A stretch of DNA of 64,000 bases, taken from contig FR903066.1 in assembly GCA_000438195.1 (NCBI GenBank), positions 63,983 through 127,982 on the forward strand, read 5' to 3'. The stretch comes from Mycoplasma sp. CAG:776 (GTDB lineage Bacteria; Bacillota_I; Bacilli_A; RF39; UBA660). Both the position numbers and the translations under genes were made by a program. Every line of letters starts with the position of its first letter. Positions within the stretch are counted from its first letter, which is position 1. Positions 26,457 through 34,386 of the stretch are shown here, piece after piece. The notes under the pieces were generated by a model. That model did not search any database, was not told the origin of the DNA, and saw nothing but the letters and a program-made list of their open reading frames with translations.

Positions 26457-28648
26457 CTACTAACTGATTTTAATCCATTACTATCAAAAGTATAAGTAGT
26501 ATTTGTACTAGTAATCGTAACACTAAATCCGCCATTAACTTCTTTTACAGTATAAGAACCATTATAATTTTCTGTTCCAACATCTATTGATTCTGATAAT
26601 GAAAAACTTGGATCACTATATTTATGAATATTAAGCATATTTTTAGAATCAATTACGACATAATAATTATTTTGAAGATCTACATAATTATATGCACCAT
26701 CTTCTTCTCTTAATTTATTGCCTAGAAAATCATAAACATAATATTTACTACCATCTATAACTTTTAAATAAGTTCCCACATAATCAACAATACGATATCC
26801 ATAAGCATCTGTTATTTCTCCACCAACATTACTAAATAATTGATAAGTATTACTAGAAGTGCCAACTTCATAATAATCACCCAATTTTTCAATTGAAGTA
26901 TAACTAAAAGCAATTGTTCCAGAAACGTGATCACCAATACGAATTAATCCATATTTACCACTCTTATTCTTTGCCATAACATACGTAGCATCCGTACTTT
27001 TAAAATTTATCTTTTTCTCTTTTGTATAACTTCCACTATCTATAGCTGTATAAGTAGCTAATTTTGCTTTCTTTTCATCCTTTTCCTTTAAATCATAAAG
27101 AACAATAGTTGGATTATTAGTGTCAATAGTATCTAAAATAAATACATAGCGTTCATTATAAATAGGAATCCATCCAACATTACTAGATTGATCAACTTCT
27201 ACTTCATTTTTACTAAAGAAAGAATCGGTTGCTACAGTACAATTAGTTAAATCTGTAGAATTTTTATTTGTACAACTATAACTTCCTAATAAATCGGTTT
27301 CTTCTTCATCTTTATAAAAATATAATACTCCATCAAAATAATTAATATAAGTATAATTAGCACTCATTTTCCCATCTTGTAAATCAATAGATTCTGCTTT
27401 TTCTTTTCCATCCTTTGTTAAAGTTACATCTAAAACATCATCATTAATTTCAACTTCATAAGCTCTTTTAGTTTCAATTAACTTCTTATCTTCACTATAA
27501 ACATTTAAAGGATTAAAATAAGAGTTCTCAAGGACAATTCCCTCTTCATTATATTTATTATTCTTATAATCACGAATATAAAGTTTATTACGATCAATAA
27601 CAACCGCATAATCATCTAATAATTCAATAAAATCATACCCATCATCATAAATCAAATTACCATCATAATCATATAAATAATATCCACTATTATCTACAAC
27701 AATATATTGATCATTATAACTCTTAACTTCATAGTTAAGTCCTTGACTTAAATTCTTTCCTTCTTCACTATAAATATAATAACGATTATTCGTTTTTACA
27801 ACCAAATTACTATCACTAGCCATTCTTCCCAAATAATCATAAGAGAATGCTAAAACTTCTTTAATTCCTTCATTACTAAAACTTAAAGCTCCATATTTAT
27901 TTTTATCATTTTTAACAATAACAAAATCACTATCATTAAATCCTTTAACTAATGAATAAGTCTCTTCTATTTCTTTATTCTCAATATTATATAAAAGAAC
28001 ACTTTCATCATCTAAAGATTCATTATCAAAAATAAACACATAATTATCCTGATAAATAGCACTAGGTCTTTCTATTAAGGTTTCATCTTCATAAACATTC
28101 TTTTCACCATCAAAATTATCTTCATTACTATAAGGAGAAACAAAGCACAATTCTTCTGATTTGTTTTTACAATCATAACTACCAATTTCTTTATCATTTT
28201 GATCTAAAAATACTAACGTTCCATCACGATAAATATAATTATCTTTTTCAACAATTACTTCTGGAACCTCTGGCTTCTTTTCTTCTTCCTTATTATCCTT
28301 CAAAGTCAAAAATAAAACAAGGGCAACAATCGCTAATATAATAATAATTAAAGAAACAATAACCATAATCTTTTTCTTTTTAGACCAACTCTTCCAAATT
28401 TCTTTTAGACTTCTTTTAGGCTTTTTTTCTTTTTTCTTTTTCTCGTCTTTTTTATCAGTCTCTAACATTTCAATTTTCTCTTCTTTTTGTGGTTCTACCG
28501 CATCTTCACCACTTAACCCAAAAGTTAATTCATCAGTCAAATTGTCTTTACTAATTCCTTCCTCATCAATATTATCAATTGGAGTAGGAACATCATCTAC
28601 AACAATATCAAATAAATCTTTAGTTTTCTCTAAATCGTCATACTTCAT
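26453..28648 (-). CDS. Single-pass membrane protein with duplicated WG-repeat-like extracellular domain
   Basis: About 731 residues from the ATG at 28648 (AAAGGAG before it; the upstream GTG is less likely). A charged cytoplasmic region (about 1-95) is followed by one helix (IMVIVSLIIIILAIVALVLF) and a large exterior part. That part has two similar halves (about 120-400 and 440-731), each with YFYKD/YRDG..LG(S)YDC openings, a Cys pair, and repeated YGxxxF/I-x-Y...YxxYxxxG units like WG repeats, suggesting beta-propeller-like folds. Function unknown; perhaps surface binding or envelope sensing. Lies upstream of the valS T-box. Confidence 0.7.
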   Translation of the reverse strand: MKYDDLEKTKDLFDIVVDDVPTPIDNIDEEGISKDNLTDELTFGLSGEDAVEPQKEEKIEMLETDKKDEKKKKEKKPKRSLKEIWKSWSKKKKIMVIVSLIIIILAIVALVLFLTLKDNKEEEKKPEVPEVIVEKDNYIYRDGTLVFLDQNDKEIGSYDCKNKSEELCFVSPYSNEDNFDGEKNVYEDETLIERPSAIYQDNYVFIFDNESLDDESVLLYNIENKEIEETYSLVKGFNDSDFVIVKNDKNKYGALSFSNEGIKEVLAFSYDYLGRMASDSNLVVKTNNRYYIYSEEGKNLSQGLNYEVKSYNDQYIVVDNSGYYLYDYDGNLIYDDGYDFIELLDDYAVVIDRNKLYIRDYKNNKYNEEGIVLENSYFNPLNVYSEDKKLIETKRAYEVEINDDVLDVTLTKDGKEKAESIDLQDGKMSANYTYINYFDGVLYFYKDEEETDLLGSYSCTNKNSTDLTNCTVATDSFFSKNEVEVDQSSNVGWIPIYNERYVFILDTIDTNNPTIVLYDLKEKDEKKAKLATYTAIDSGSYTKEKKINFKSTDATYVMAKNKSGKYGLIRIGDHVSGTIAFSYTSIEKLGDYYEVGTSSNTYQLFSNVGGEITDAYGYRIVDYVGTYLKVIDGSKYYVYDFLGNKLREEDGAYNYVDLQNNYYVVIDSKNMLNIHKYSDPSFSLSESIDVGTENYNGSYTVKEVNGGFSVTITSTNTTYTFDSNGLKSVSS

Positions 28649-28716
28649 TCTAGACACTCCTTTATTATTTGAATAAAGTATACCATATTTCTCTTACTTT
28701 TACTAGCCCATTAAAA

Positions 28717-28740
28717 ACAAAAAAGTTAGATCGCTCTAAC
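28717..28740 (-). terminator. Terminator after the DUF1653 gene
   Basis: GTTAGA-GCGA-TCTAAC on the minus strand followed by TTTTTT. The remaining part of 28649-28868 shows no gene. Confidence 0.75.
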
Positions 28741-28868
28741 TAATTTTAACCACTAAAACCCCCGTAATAATATCAAGACAACCTACTCTAAAAATTAAAA
28801 TATTTTGCCAAAAAATTATTTAAATTCTTATATTCATTTAGTCTGATATTATTATCTTCCCTAATCTA

Positions 28869-29117
28869 TTATTGTTCTCTAACACTTCTAATATTCTGTA
28901 ATTCAAACCGATATTTTTGAACTACATCAGGATATTTTTCATGATCCACTTCCGAAGCAAACATCTCTAATGGCCTAATGTATAAACTTAAATCTCCATA
29001 TAATGCCCGATAAACAACATATTTTTCTTTTGTTTCACTATGAGTTGCTATATCCAAAACCAGATATAAATCCCCTTTAAAATGCTTATAAATAGCTTGT
29101 ACCTTAATGTCATTCAT
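28869..29117 (-). CDS. DUF1653-domain protein
   Basis: 82 residues, soluble. [20 protein letters not shown] and [18 protein letters not shown] are the DUF1653 signature: a small beta-rich domain of unknown role often encoded near translation or metabolism genes. RBS AAGGAGAAAA precedes the ATG. It lies 45 bases after rpmF, separated by a terminator hairpin, so it may be read by partial readthrough. Confidence 0.85.
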   Translation of the reverse strand: MNDIKVQAIYKHFKGDLYLVLDIATHSETKEKYVVYRALYGDLSLYIRPLEMFASEVDHEKYPDVVQKYRFELQNIRSVREQ

Positions 29118-29140
29118 AACAATTTTCTCCTTTTTAATCT

Positions 29141-29164
29141 AAAAAAAAGTTAGATATACTAACT
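29141..29164 (-). terminator. Terminator at the end of rpmF
   Basis: AGTTAG-TATAT-CTAACT on the minus strand, then eight T; the stem begins in the rpmF stop codon. Confidence 0.7.
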
Positions 29165-29354
29165 ATTCTGCATCTTTATTTTCAACTTTGATTACTTCTT
29201 CATTTTTATAGTAACCACACTTAGTACATGCACGATGAGGTCTTAAAGTTGCACCACATTTTGGACACTTAGTTAATGCTCCAACCTCTTTTTTTAAGTG
29301 AGTACGACGCATTCTTTTTTTAGTTTTACTTGTTCTTCTAAAAGGAACTGCCAT
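29163..29354 (-). CDS. rpmF: 50S ribosomal protein L32
   Basis: 63 residues beginning [19 protein letters not shown], the L32 N-terminus, with a CPKC and CTKC zinc ribbon. The ATG at 29354 has AAGGAGTG before it; the longer frame is not used. Pairing with the DUF177 gene immediately upstream is a classic bacterial arrangement. Confidence 0.97.
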   Translation of the reverse strand: MAVPFRRTSKTKKRMRRTHLKKEVGALTKCPKCGATLRPHRACTKCGYYKNEEVIKVENKDAE

Positions 29355-29358
29355 GTTT

Positions 29359-29847
29359 TCACTCCTTCCCTTTATCCAATAATTCACTTAGCTTAGCAAA
29401 TCTTGGATCAATATTATTATCTTCATTTTTATTTTCACCCAAACTCCAACCTTCACCAGAAAGATGAGCATCTTCTGTTAGAGTAAATCTCATGGGTACT
29501 TCCAGAACAATATTTTCCCACAAAATCTTCATAATATCAAGTATATTTTGCGATTTTTGATAAGTTTCTAAGAAATTTTCATCATTTAAATCATATTCTT
29601 CATCAATTTTACTAACAAAAGGATAATCTACAAAATCATTTGTAACAGAGTCAGTTATAATCATAACCCCTGTAATCTCTAAATGGACTTCTAACATTGA
29701 AACTGAATTGAGATAAATTTCACCTTTTAAATACAAATCTTTTAAATCATGGATCTCTTTATTTTTATATATATTTAAATTAATCGAAAAATCTTGATCA
29801 TATTCAAAACGATTCTCATTACTAAGTTTTACTAAATCCAATTCCAT
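29359..29847 (-). CDS. DUF177 (YceD) family protein
   Basis: 162 residues from the ATG at 29847, with AGGTGAT before it. The segment [18 protein letters not shown] and late VLEVPMRFT match DUF177, a family tied to 23S rRNA accumulation and nearly always encoded before rpmF. Usual Cys residues of some members (CxRC) are absent. Four bases separate it from rpmF. Confidence 0.85.
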   Translation of the reverse strand: MELDLVKLSNENRFEYDQDFSINLNIYKNKEIHDLKDLYLKGEIYLNSVSMLEVHLEITGVMIITDSVTNDFVDYPFVSKIDEEYDLNDENFLETYQKSQNILDIMKILWENIVLEVPMRFTLTEDAHLSGEGWSLGENKNEDNNIDPRFAKLSELLDKGKE

Positions 29848-29906
29848 AGGTATCACCTACTAAAAGTATAATATAAACGAAATAAAAATACAAGAGAATA
29901 ATAGAA

Positions 29907-30854
29907 TTACGTTATTTTAACATACCAATAATCACCACTGTAGTTATCATCAGGATAAGCATTTTCCTCTTTAGAAGTAACAATATCTATAAAATCCCCT
30001 CGACTATAACTAGTATCTGAAGACTGATAAACATACCAATAATTACCAGACCGACCATTATTAGGATAAGAAGAACTAACTTGAGAAGTAACTTGATCTA
30101 AATAACTTCCTTGCGAATAAGTATAATGAGGACTACTACTAATAGATTGTGAGTAATAAATTATAGTACCATTTTCCCCATCACTACTATATTGATATGC
30201 AGTTTTCCCATAAACAGACGTCGTAAACCAATGTCCAACCTCTATTCCATTTAAATTACCAGATGTTAAAGGCGAACTAACCCGACCTGTATCTGAATCA
30301 AAATTAGGTGCAGTTGTTTTTTGATGTACATAAATCTTACGAAAACCATTAGAATTAGTAATACTTCCACTTCCACCATAAGTAGTAGAATAATAATCAA
30401 TTTCTGAATCAACATCATAACGATTCCATAAATAAGTAGTTATTTTATTAAGTTGATATCGATTCCATTGATAAAAATTTGCATTTTGAAAGTATAAATA
30501 GCATTTAGTTCCCTTTGTTGTCATAGGTGTTACACTTAAACTCTTCACTACACTATCATAACTTAACTTAATACCACTATCTTTTTCACCATTTACAGTA
30601 CAATAGCTTTCTTCCGTTAATTCATAATTTCCATCAGGAACTTGATCCATTTCTTCCCCATCTACTATAATAGCCACTATATTTAAATCTGCTAAACTAT
30701 AATTGATAGTTCCATTTGCTAACGGTATACTTTGAGTATTTTTAATCTTAGCACTCGTAAATATGAATACTATTGCACTCAAAATTACTATCACCACTAT
30801 TCCTATGATAATATTTCTTTTTAAATGACTTCTTTTTAATACTTCAAATTTCAT
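29907..30854 (-). CDS. Membrane-anchored surface protein of the KRSHLKRN family
   Basis: 315 residues. The N-terminus LKRSHLKRNIIIGIVVIVI is a basic patch plus one membrane helix, then TQSIPLANGTINYS and a Cys-containing small domain ending GTKCYLYF. This same N-terminal unit opens the protein at 45683-46975. The C-terminal half is aromatic-rich and has two about 35-residue repeats (YP..G.SG.YWYV). Exported and membrane-tethered, likely surface exposed; function unknown. Its promoter contains a palindrome and faces a tandem-HTH regulator gene. Confidence 0.7.
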   Translation of the reverse strand: MKFEVLKRSHLKRNIIIGIVVIVILSAIVFIFTSAKIKNTQSIPLANGTINYSLADLNIVAIIVDGEEMDQVPDGNYELTEESYCTVNGEKDSGIKLSYDSVVKSLSVTPMTTKGTKCYLYFQNANFYQWNRYQLNKITTYLWNRYDVDSEIDYYSTTYGGSGSITNSNGFRKIYVHQKTTAPNFDSDTGRVSSPLTSGNLNGIEVGHWFTTSVYGKTAYQYSSDGENGTIIYYSQSISSSPHYTYSQGSYLDQVTSQVSSSYPNNGRSGNYWYVYQSSDTSYSRGDFIDIVTSKEENAYPDDNYSGDYWYVKIT

Positions 30855-30900
30855 AACTTATTCTCCTTTATGAAGTATACCTTCATTTATTTTTTTATTT

Positions 30901-30932
30901 ATATAAGCTACGATGAGTTTCCTAGCTTATAT
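30901..30932. repeat. Perfect 10-bp inverted repeat in the divergent intergenic region
   Basis: ATATAAGCTA (30901-30910) and TAGCTTATAT (30923-30932) with a 12-base spacer. It lies just downstream of the minus promoter start, so it would form a 5' hairpin in the surface-protein mRNA or act as an operator. A shorter TGAAG-TATAC-CTTCA (30871-30885) lies between it and the RBS. Confidence 0.6.
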
Positions 30933-30936
30933 TCAA

Positions 30937-30965
30937 ATTATAGTTTGAGCTAGTTCAAAAGTCAA
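30937..30965 (-). promoter_or_regulatory. Strong promoter with palindromic operator in the spacer
   Basis: TTGACT (30960-30965), 17 bases, TATAAT (30937-30942), serving the surface-protein gene. The spacer holds TTTGAACTAGCTCAAA (30944-30959), a 16-base palindrome with one mismatched pair, typical of Cro/CI-type operators. The adjacent tandem-HTH gene is the obvious candidate repressor. Confidence 0.75.
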
Positions 30966-31038
30966 GAAAAATATCAATATTACCCTAGTTAATCAATTTA
31001 AAAAATTTATCATGAGAAAATTAAATTGGTGAAATGTT

Positions 31039-31494
31039 ATGATATACAGTGAAAAGCTAAAATTTTTAAGAGAAGAAAAAGAAATAACTCAAAACGAACT
31101 AGCCAATTTACTTCAAATACATTCTGCTACTTATAGCCAATTTGAAAGAGAATATACAATAATTCCTATTAAAAAGTTAAGTATTCTAGCAGATTTTTTC
31201 CATGTTTCGATCGACTATTTATTTGATTTTACAAGTATAAAACAATATACCAACACTAAAAAAGAAGTTGATTTAAAAATTTCTGGAAAAAGACTAAAAA
31301 CTTTCCGTAAAGAAAATAGAATAACACAAAAAGCACTTGCTCAATTCTTAAATACTACTCAATCAAATATTGTTGGATATGAACAAGGAAAATTTATAAT
31401 CGCTACTCCTTATTTATACATGATTTGTCAAAAATATAACATCTCTGCTGATTATCTTTTAGGAAAAATAGATAATTCAAAATATTTAAAATAA
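31039..31494 (+). CDS. Tandem XRE/Cro-type HTH regulator
   Basis: 151 residues with two complete helix-turn-helix domains: residues about 6-63 (LKFLREEKEITQNELANLLQ...SIDYLF) and about 84-146 (LKTFRKENRITQKALAQFLN...SADYLLG). One domain per half means a monomer could bind a full palindrome. No sensor domain. RBS GGTGAAA precedes the ATG. It is divergent from the surface-protein gene whose promoter holds a Cro-like palindrome, so local repression is likely (inference). Confidence 0.9.
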   Translation: MIYSEKLKFLREEKEITQNELANLLQIHSATYSQFEREYTIIPIKKLSILADFFHVSIDYLFDFTSIKQYTNTKKEVDLKISGKRLKTFRKENRITQKALAQFLNTTQSNIVGYEQGKFIIATPYLYMICQKYNISADYLLGKIDNSKYLK

Positions 31495-31549
31495 TGTCTA
31501 CTTCTCTTTATTTAAATTTTCTGTTATACTAAAATAAGGTGATCATAAA

Positions 31550-32665
31550 ATGGAAGCAGTAGGAATTATTTGTGAATACAATCCTTTACATAATGGACAT
31601 ATTTACCATATCGAACAAGTAAAAAAATTATTTCCTGGAAAAGCAATTATACTTGTCTTAAATGGGTACTTTCTAGAACGTGGTGAAATAAGTATTTTAT
31701 CAAAAGAAAACAAAGCCAAATTAGCTTTAATTTATGGAGTAGATTTAGTAGTAGAACTTCCCTTTATTTTTGGCACTCAAAGTGCTGATATTTTTGCTGA
31801 TGCAGCCATCAAAATATTAGGTTATTTAGGGTGTAATTATCTTGTTTTTGGAAGTGAAAGAAATAATGTTGAGATATTAAAAAAAGTAGCAGATATCCAA
31901 GAGCAAAAAGAATATAATGAAAAAGTAAAGGAATTACTAGCAACAGGTATAAACTACCCAACAGCCCTTGCCAAAGCTTTAAATATTGAAGAAGATATTT
32001 TTAATCCAAATGATTTACTTGGAATTTCTTATATAAAAGCCATCCAAAAAAACAAGTTAAATATTACTCCCGTAACAATTAAAAGAACAAGTACTTATCA
32101 TAGTAAAACTGAAAACACTAATATAATCAGTGCTAGTAACATAAGAAATAAATTAAAACAAAAAGAAAATATCACTAACTTTGTTCCCAGAAAAACTCTA
32201 AAACTAATTGAAAACATTTCTCTAGAAAACCTATTTCCTTATATAAAATATAAAATACTTACTGACCTAGACTTAAGTAGGTATTTAACCGTTGATGAAG
32301 GAATTGAAAATAGATTAAAAGAAAAAATAATAGATTCTAACACTTTAGAAGAACTAATTCTAAGTATCAAAACAAAAAGATATACCTACAATAAAATAAC
32401 AAGAATGCTAATTCATATTTTAATAGGACTACCAAAAGAAATTAATAAACTAGCAAATATCGAATATATCAAAATATTAGGATTCAATAAAAAAGGAAGA
32501 GAATATCTACATAATTTAAAAGAAGACTTAGAAATCTCCTTAGTTCCTATCCCTAATTCCTTACAATATAAATATGAATTAATTGCATCTCAAGTCTATA
32601 GCTTAGTCAGTAAAAATAAAATTTTAGCTTATGAAAAAAGCAATAAACCAATCTTTTTTGAATAG
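31550..32665 (+). CDS. tmcAL: tRNA(Met) cytidine acetate ligase
   Basis: 371 residues. Starts VGIICEYNPLHNGHIYHIEQ with the HxGH-like nucleotidyltransferase motif NGH, then GVDLVVELPFIFGTQSADIF, and a mid SNIRNKL segment. TmcAL makes N4-acetylcytidine at the wobble position of elongator tRNA-Met from acetate and ATP. RBS AAGGTGAT before the ATG. Convergent with mutM and sharing a terminator whose stem lies inside the last codons. Confidence 0.93.
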   Translation: MEAVGIICEYNPLHNGHIYHIEQVKKLFPGKAIILVLNGYFLERGEISILSKENKAKLALIYGVDLVVELPFIFGTQSADIFADAAIKILGYLGCNYLVFGSERNNVEILKKVADIQEQKEYNEKVKELLATGINYPTALAKALNIEEDIFNPNDLLGISYIKAIQKNKLNITPVTIKRTSTYHSKTENTNIISASNIRNKLKQKENITNFVPRKTLKLIENISLENLFPYIKYKILTDLDLSRYLTVDEGIENRLKEKIIDSNTLEELILSIKTKRYTYNKITRMLIHILIGLPKEINKLANIEYIKILGFNKKGREYLHNLKEDLEISLVPIPNSLQYKYELIASQVYSLVSKNKILAYEKSNKPIFFE

Positions 32666-32680
32666 TTTATTGCTTTTCTT
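32639..32680. terminator. Bidirectional terminator inside the ends of tmcAL and mutM
   Basis: AGCAATAAAC (32639-32648) pairs with GTTTATTGCT (32665-32674), ten perfect pairs, with T runs on both sides. It covers the last codons of tmcAL and the mutM stop. Confidence 0.8.
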
Positions 32681-33494
32681 TTTGACACATAGAACAATAA
32701 TAAGTACTTCTTCCTCCTACTTTTACATTTTCTATTAAAGTACTGCACTCTAAACATGGTTCTTTCTCTCTTTTATGTACTTTTAAATTCTGCTGAAATC
32801 TCCCGGTTACACCTAAACTAGAAGTATAACTTCGAATTGTAGTACCACCCATTCGGATTGCTTCGCGAATAATTATATCTGAGCCAACCACAATTTGTTC
32901 ACATTCATCTTTTGTAAGATTACACGCAGGTTTTAAAGGATTAATTTTAGCATAAAACAAAACCTCATTTGCATAAATATTTCCAAGTCCACTAATTATA
33001 GTTTGATCTAACAATACAGTTTTAATGGGAAGTTTTTTATTTTTAAACTTCTTTAATAAATACTCACTTGTTAGCTGTTCATCACCAGGCTCTAACCCCT
33101 GCTTTTTTATACTTTCTACATTTTCTAAATCAGCTTTTAAAACAAGATTCATTCTTCCAAATTTGCGAGTATCACAGTATCTTAAAGTTGTATCATCTTC
33201 AAAAATAAATATCACATGTTCATGTTTTTCTTTTACTTCATTTTTATCTTTAATAAAATATTTACCTTCCATTCTCAAATGAGATAACAAATAATAATGT
33301 TCTGTCTCAAAAATTAACCATTTTCCTCTTCTTTTAATATCAATAAAAGATGCACCAATCAAATTTTTCTTAAAAGAGACTAAATCACTTTCAATCATTG
33401 GCTCATAAAATACTTTTACCTCTTTTATTTTCTTATTTAGAATTCTTTCTTTTAAAGTATTTCTTACTGTTTCAACTTCTGCTATTTCTGGCAT
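32667..33494 (-). CDS. mutM: Formamidopyrimidine-DNA glycosylase
   Basis: 275 residues. Base-excision enzyme removing 8-oxoguanine and FaPy. N-terminal catalytic Pro2 and Glu3 (MPEIAEVETV), the conserved Lys in LRMEGKY, the H2TH region (ISGLGNIYANEVLFYAKI) and a C-terminal zinc finger (CLEC...CSMC). The usual MPELPE start is varied to MPEIAE. The start overlaps the metallopeptidase-like gene by 23 bases, with AAGGAGG within that gene. Part of a polA-zincin-mutM repair operon. Confidence 0.96.
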   Translation of the reverse strand: MPEIAEVETVRNTLKERILNKKIKEVKVFYEPMIESDLVSFKKNLIGASFIDIKRRGKWLIFETEHYYLLSHLRMEGKYFIKDKNEVKEKHEHVIFIFEDDTTLRYCDTRKFGRMNLVLKADLENVESIKKQGLEPGDEQLTSEYLLKKFKNKKLPIKTVLLDQTIISGLGNIYANEVLFYAKINPLKPACNLTKDECEQIVVGSDIIIREAIRMGGTTIRSYTSSLGVTGRFQQNLKVHKREKEPCLECSTLIENVKVGGRSTYYCSMCQKEKQ

Positions 33495-34386
33495 ATTCGT
33501 CCTCCTTGTTTCTATCTTTTTTTATTTTATTATAAAGTTCCAAGAAATCCTGAAGAACCAATTGATCTCTCTTTTTAGTGGTTTGAAATAATTGCTCAGA
33601 ATTAAAAGCAACTTGATATCTTTTTAAATCTAATTGATAAATTTTATCACATAATTCTTTTAAAGAAAAATAATGTTCTTCTCCCAAAAATTTTCGAAGA
33701 GATTGATCATCCTTTGTAAGTTCTGCTTCCATAAAAACATCAAATAAAGAAAAACGATCACACAAAATATTTGCAACAAAGCTAACTCCCCCATATGCAT
33801 TACTTTTAAAATTTGGCTCTATAAATTGTTGCATCATTTTTTCTTCAAAAATACAGTTTAACCCTTCTTCAAGTCCCATATTTTTTTCAGAAATAAACTC
33901 TCTTTTTACTTCTCCATCTTGAACAGTTAATAAAAACTTTTCTTCTATAAACCCACTTCTTCTAACTAGCATATTTCCTTCAATTTGATATTCATTTTGA
34001 AAAGCTTTTAAAGCATGACCAAGTTCATGAATAAAAGAAGAAATAGAATTTACAGAATCCACTGAAAAATTAGAAACGACAATAATTCTTTTAATTTCCT
34101 GAATAGAATAATTTTTTCCATCATACTTTAAAACAGGAAAAGAAGAATAAACTCCACTCGCTCTTTTAAGTTCCTCGCTACCAACTATAGAATTTATTTC
34201 TAACATATTTCTTTCAACTAACACATCATATACATTTCGATTAAAAACAAAAGGAACCTGAAGAAAAACTTGTTCAACCAAGTTTTTCCAATCACTCCCT
34301 AAAAAATGAATACAACCTTGATAAATCTTTTTTAAAAAAGGAACAAAATCTTCAGGATAAAGCTTTACAATTTCATCTATCTCCAT
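33472..34386 (-). CDS. Zincin-type metallopeptidase-like protein
   Basis: 304 residues. SSFIHELGHALKAF near residue 140 gives an HExxH zinc motif, and LEEGLNCIFEE some 60 residues later could supply the third Glu ligand, as in gluzincins. No signal peptide or membrane segment, so it acts in the cytoplasm. Family name not recognised. It is coupled to polA (TAATG) and overlaps mutM, which suggests a link with DNA repair or simply co-transcription. Confidence 0.72.
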   Translation of the reverse strand: MEIDEIVKLYPEDFVPFLKKIYQGCIHFLGSDWKNLVEQVFLQVPFVFNRNVYDVLVERNMLEINSIVGSEELKRASGVYSSFPVLKYDGKNYSIQEIKRIIVVSNFSVDSVNSISSFIHELGHALKAFQNEYQIEGNMLVRRSGFIEEKFLLTVQDGEVKREFISEKNMGLEEGLNCIFEEKMMQQFIEPNFKSNAYGGVSFVANILCDRFSLFDVFMEAELTKDDQSLRKFLGEEHYFSLKELCDKIYQLDLKRYQVAFNSEQLFQTTKKRDQLVLQDFLELYNKIKKDRNKEDEYARNSRS

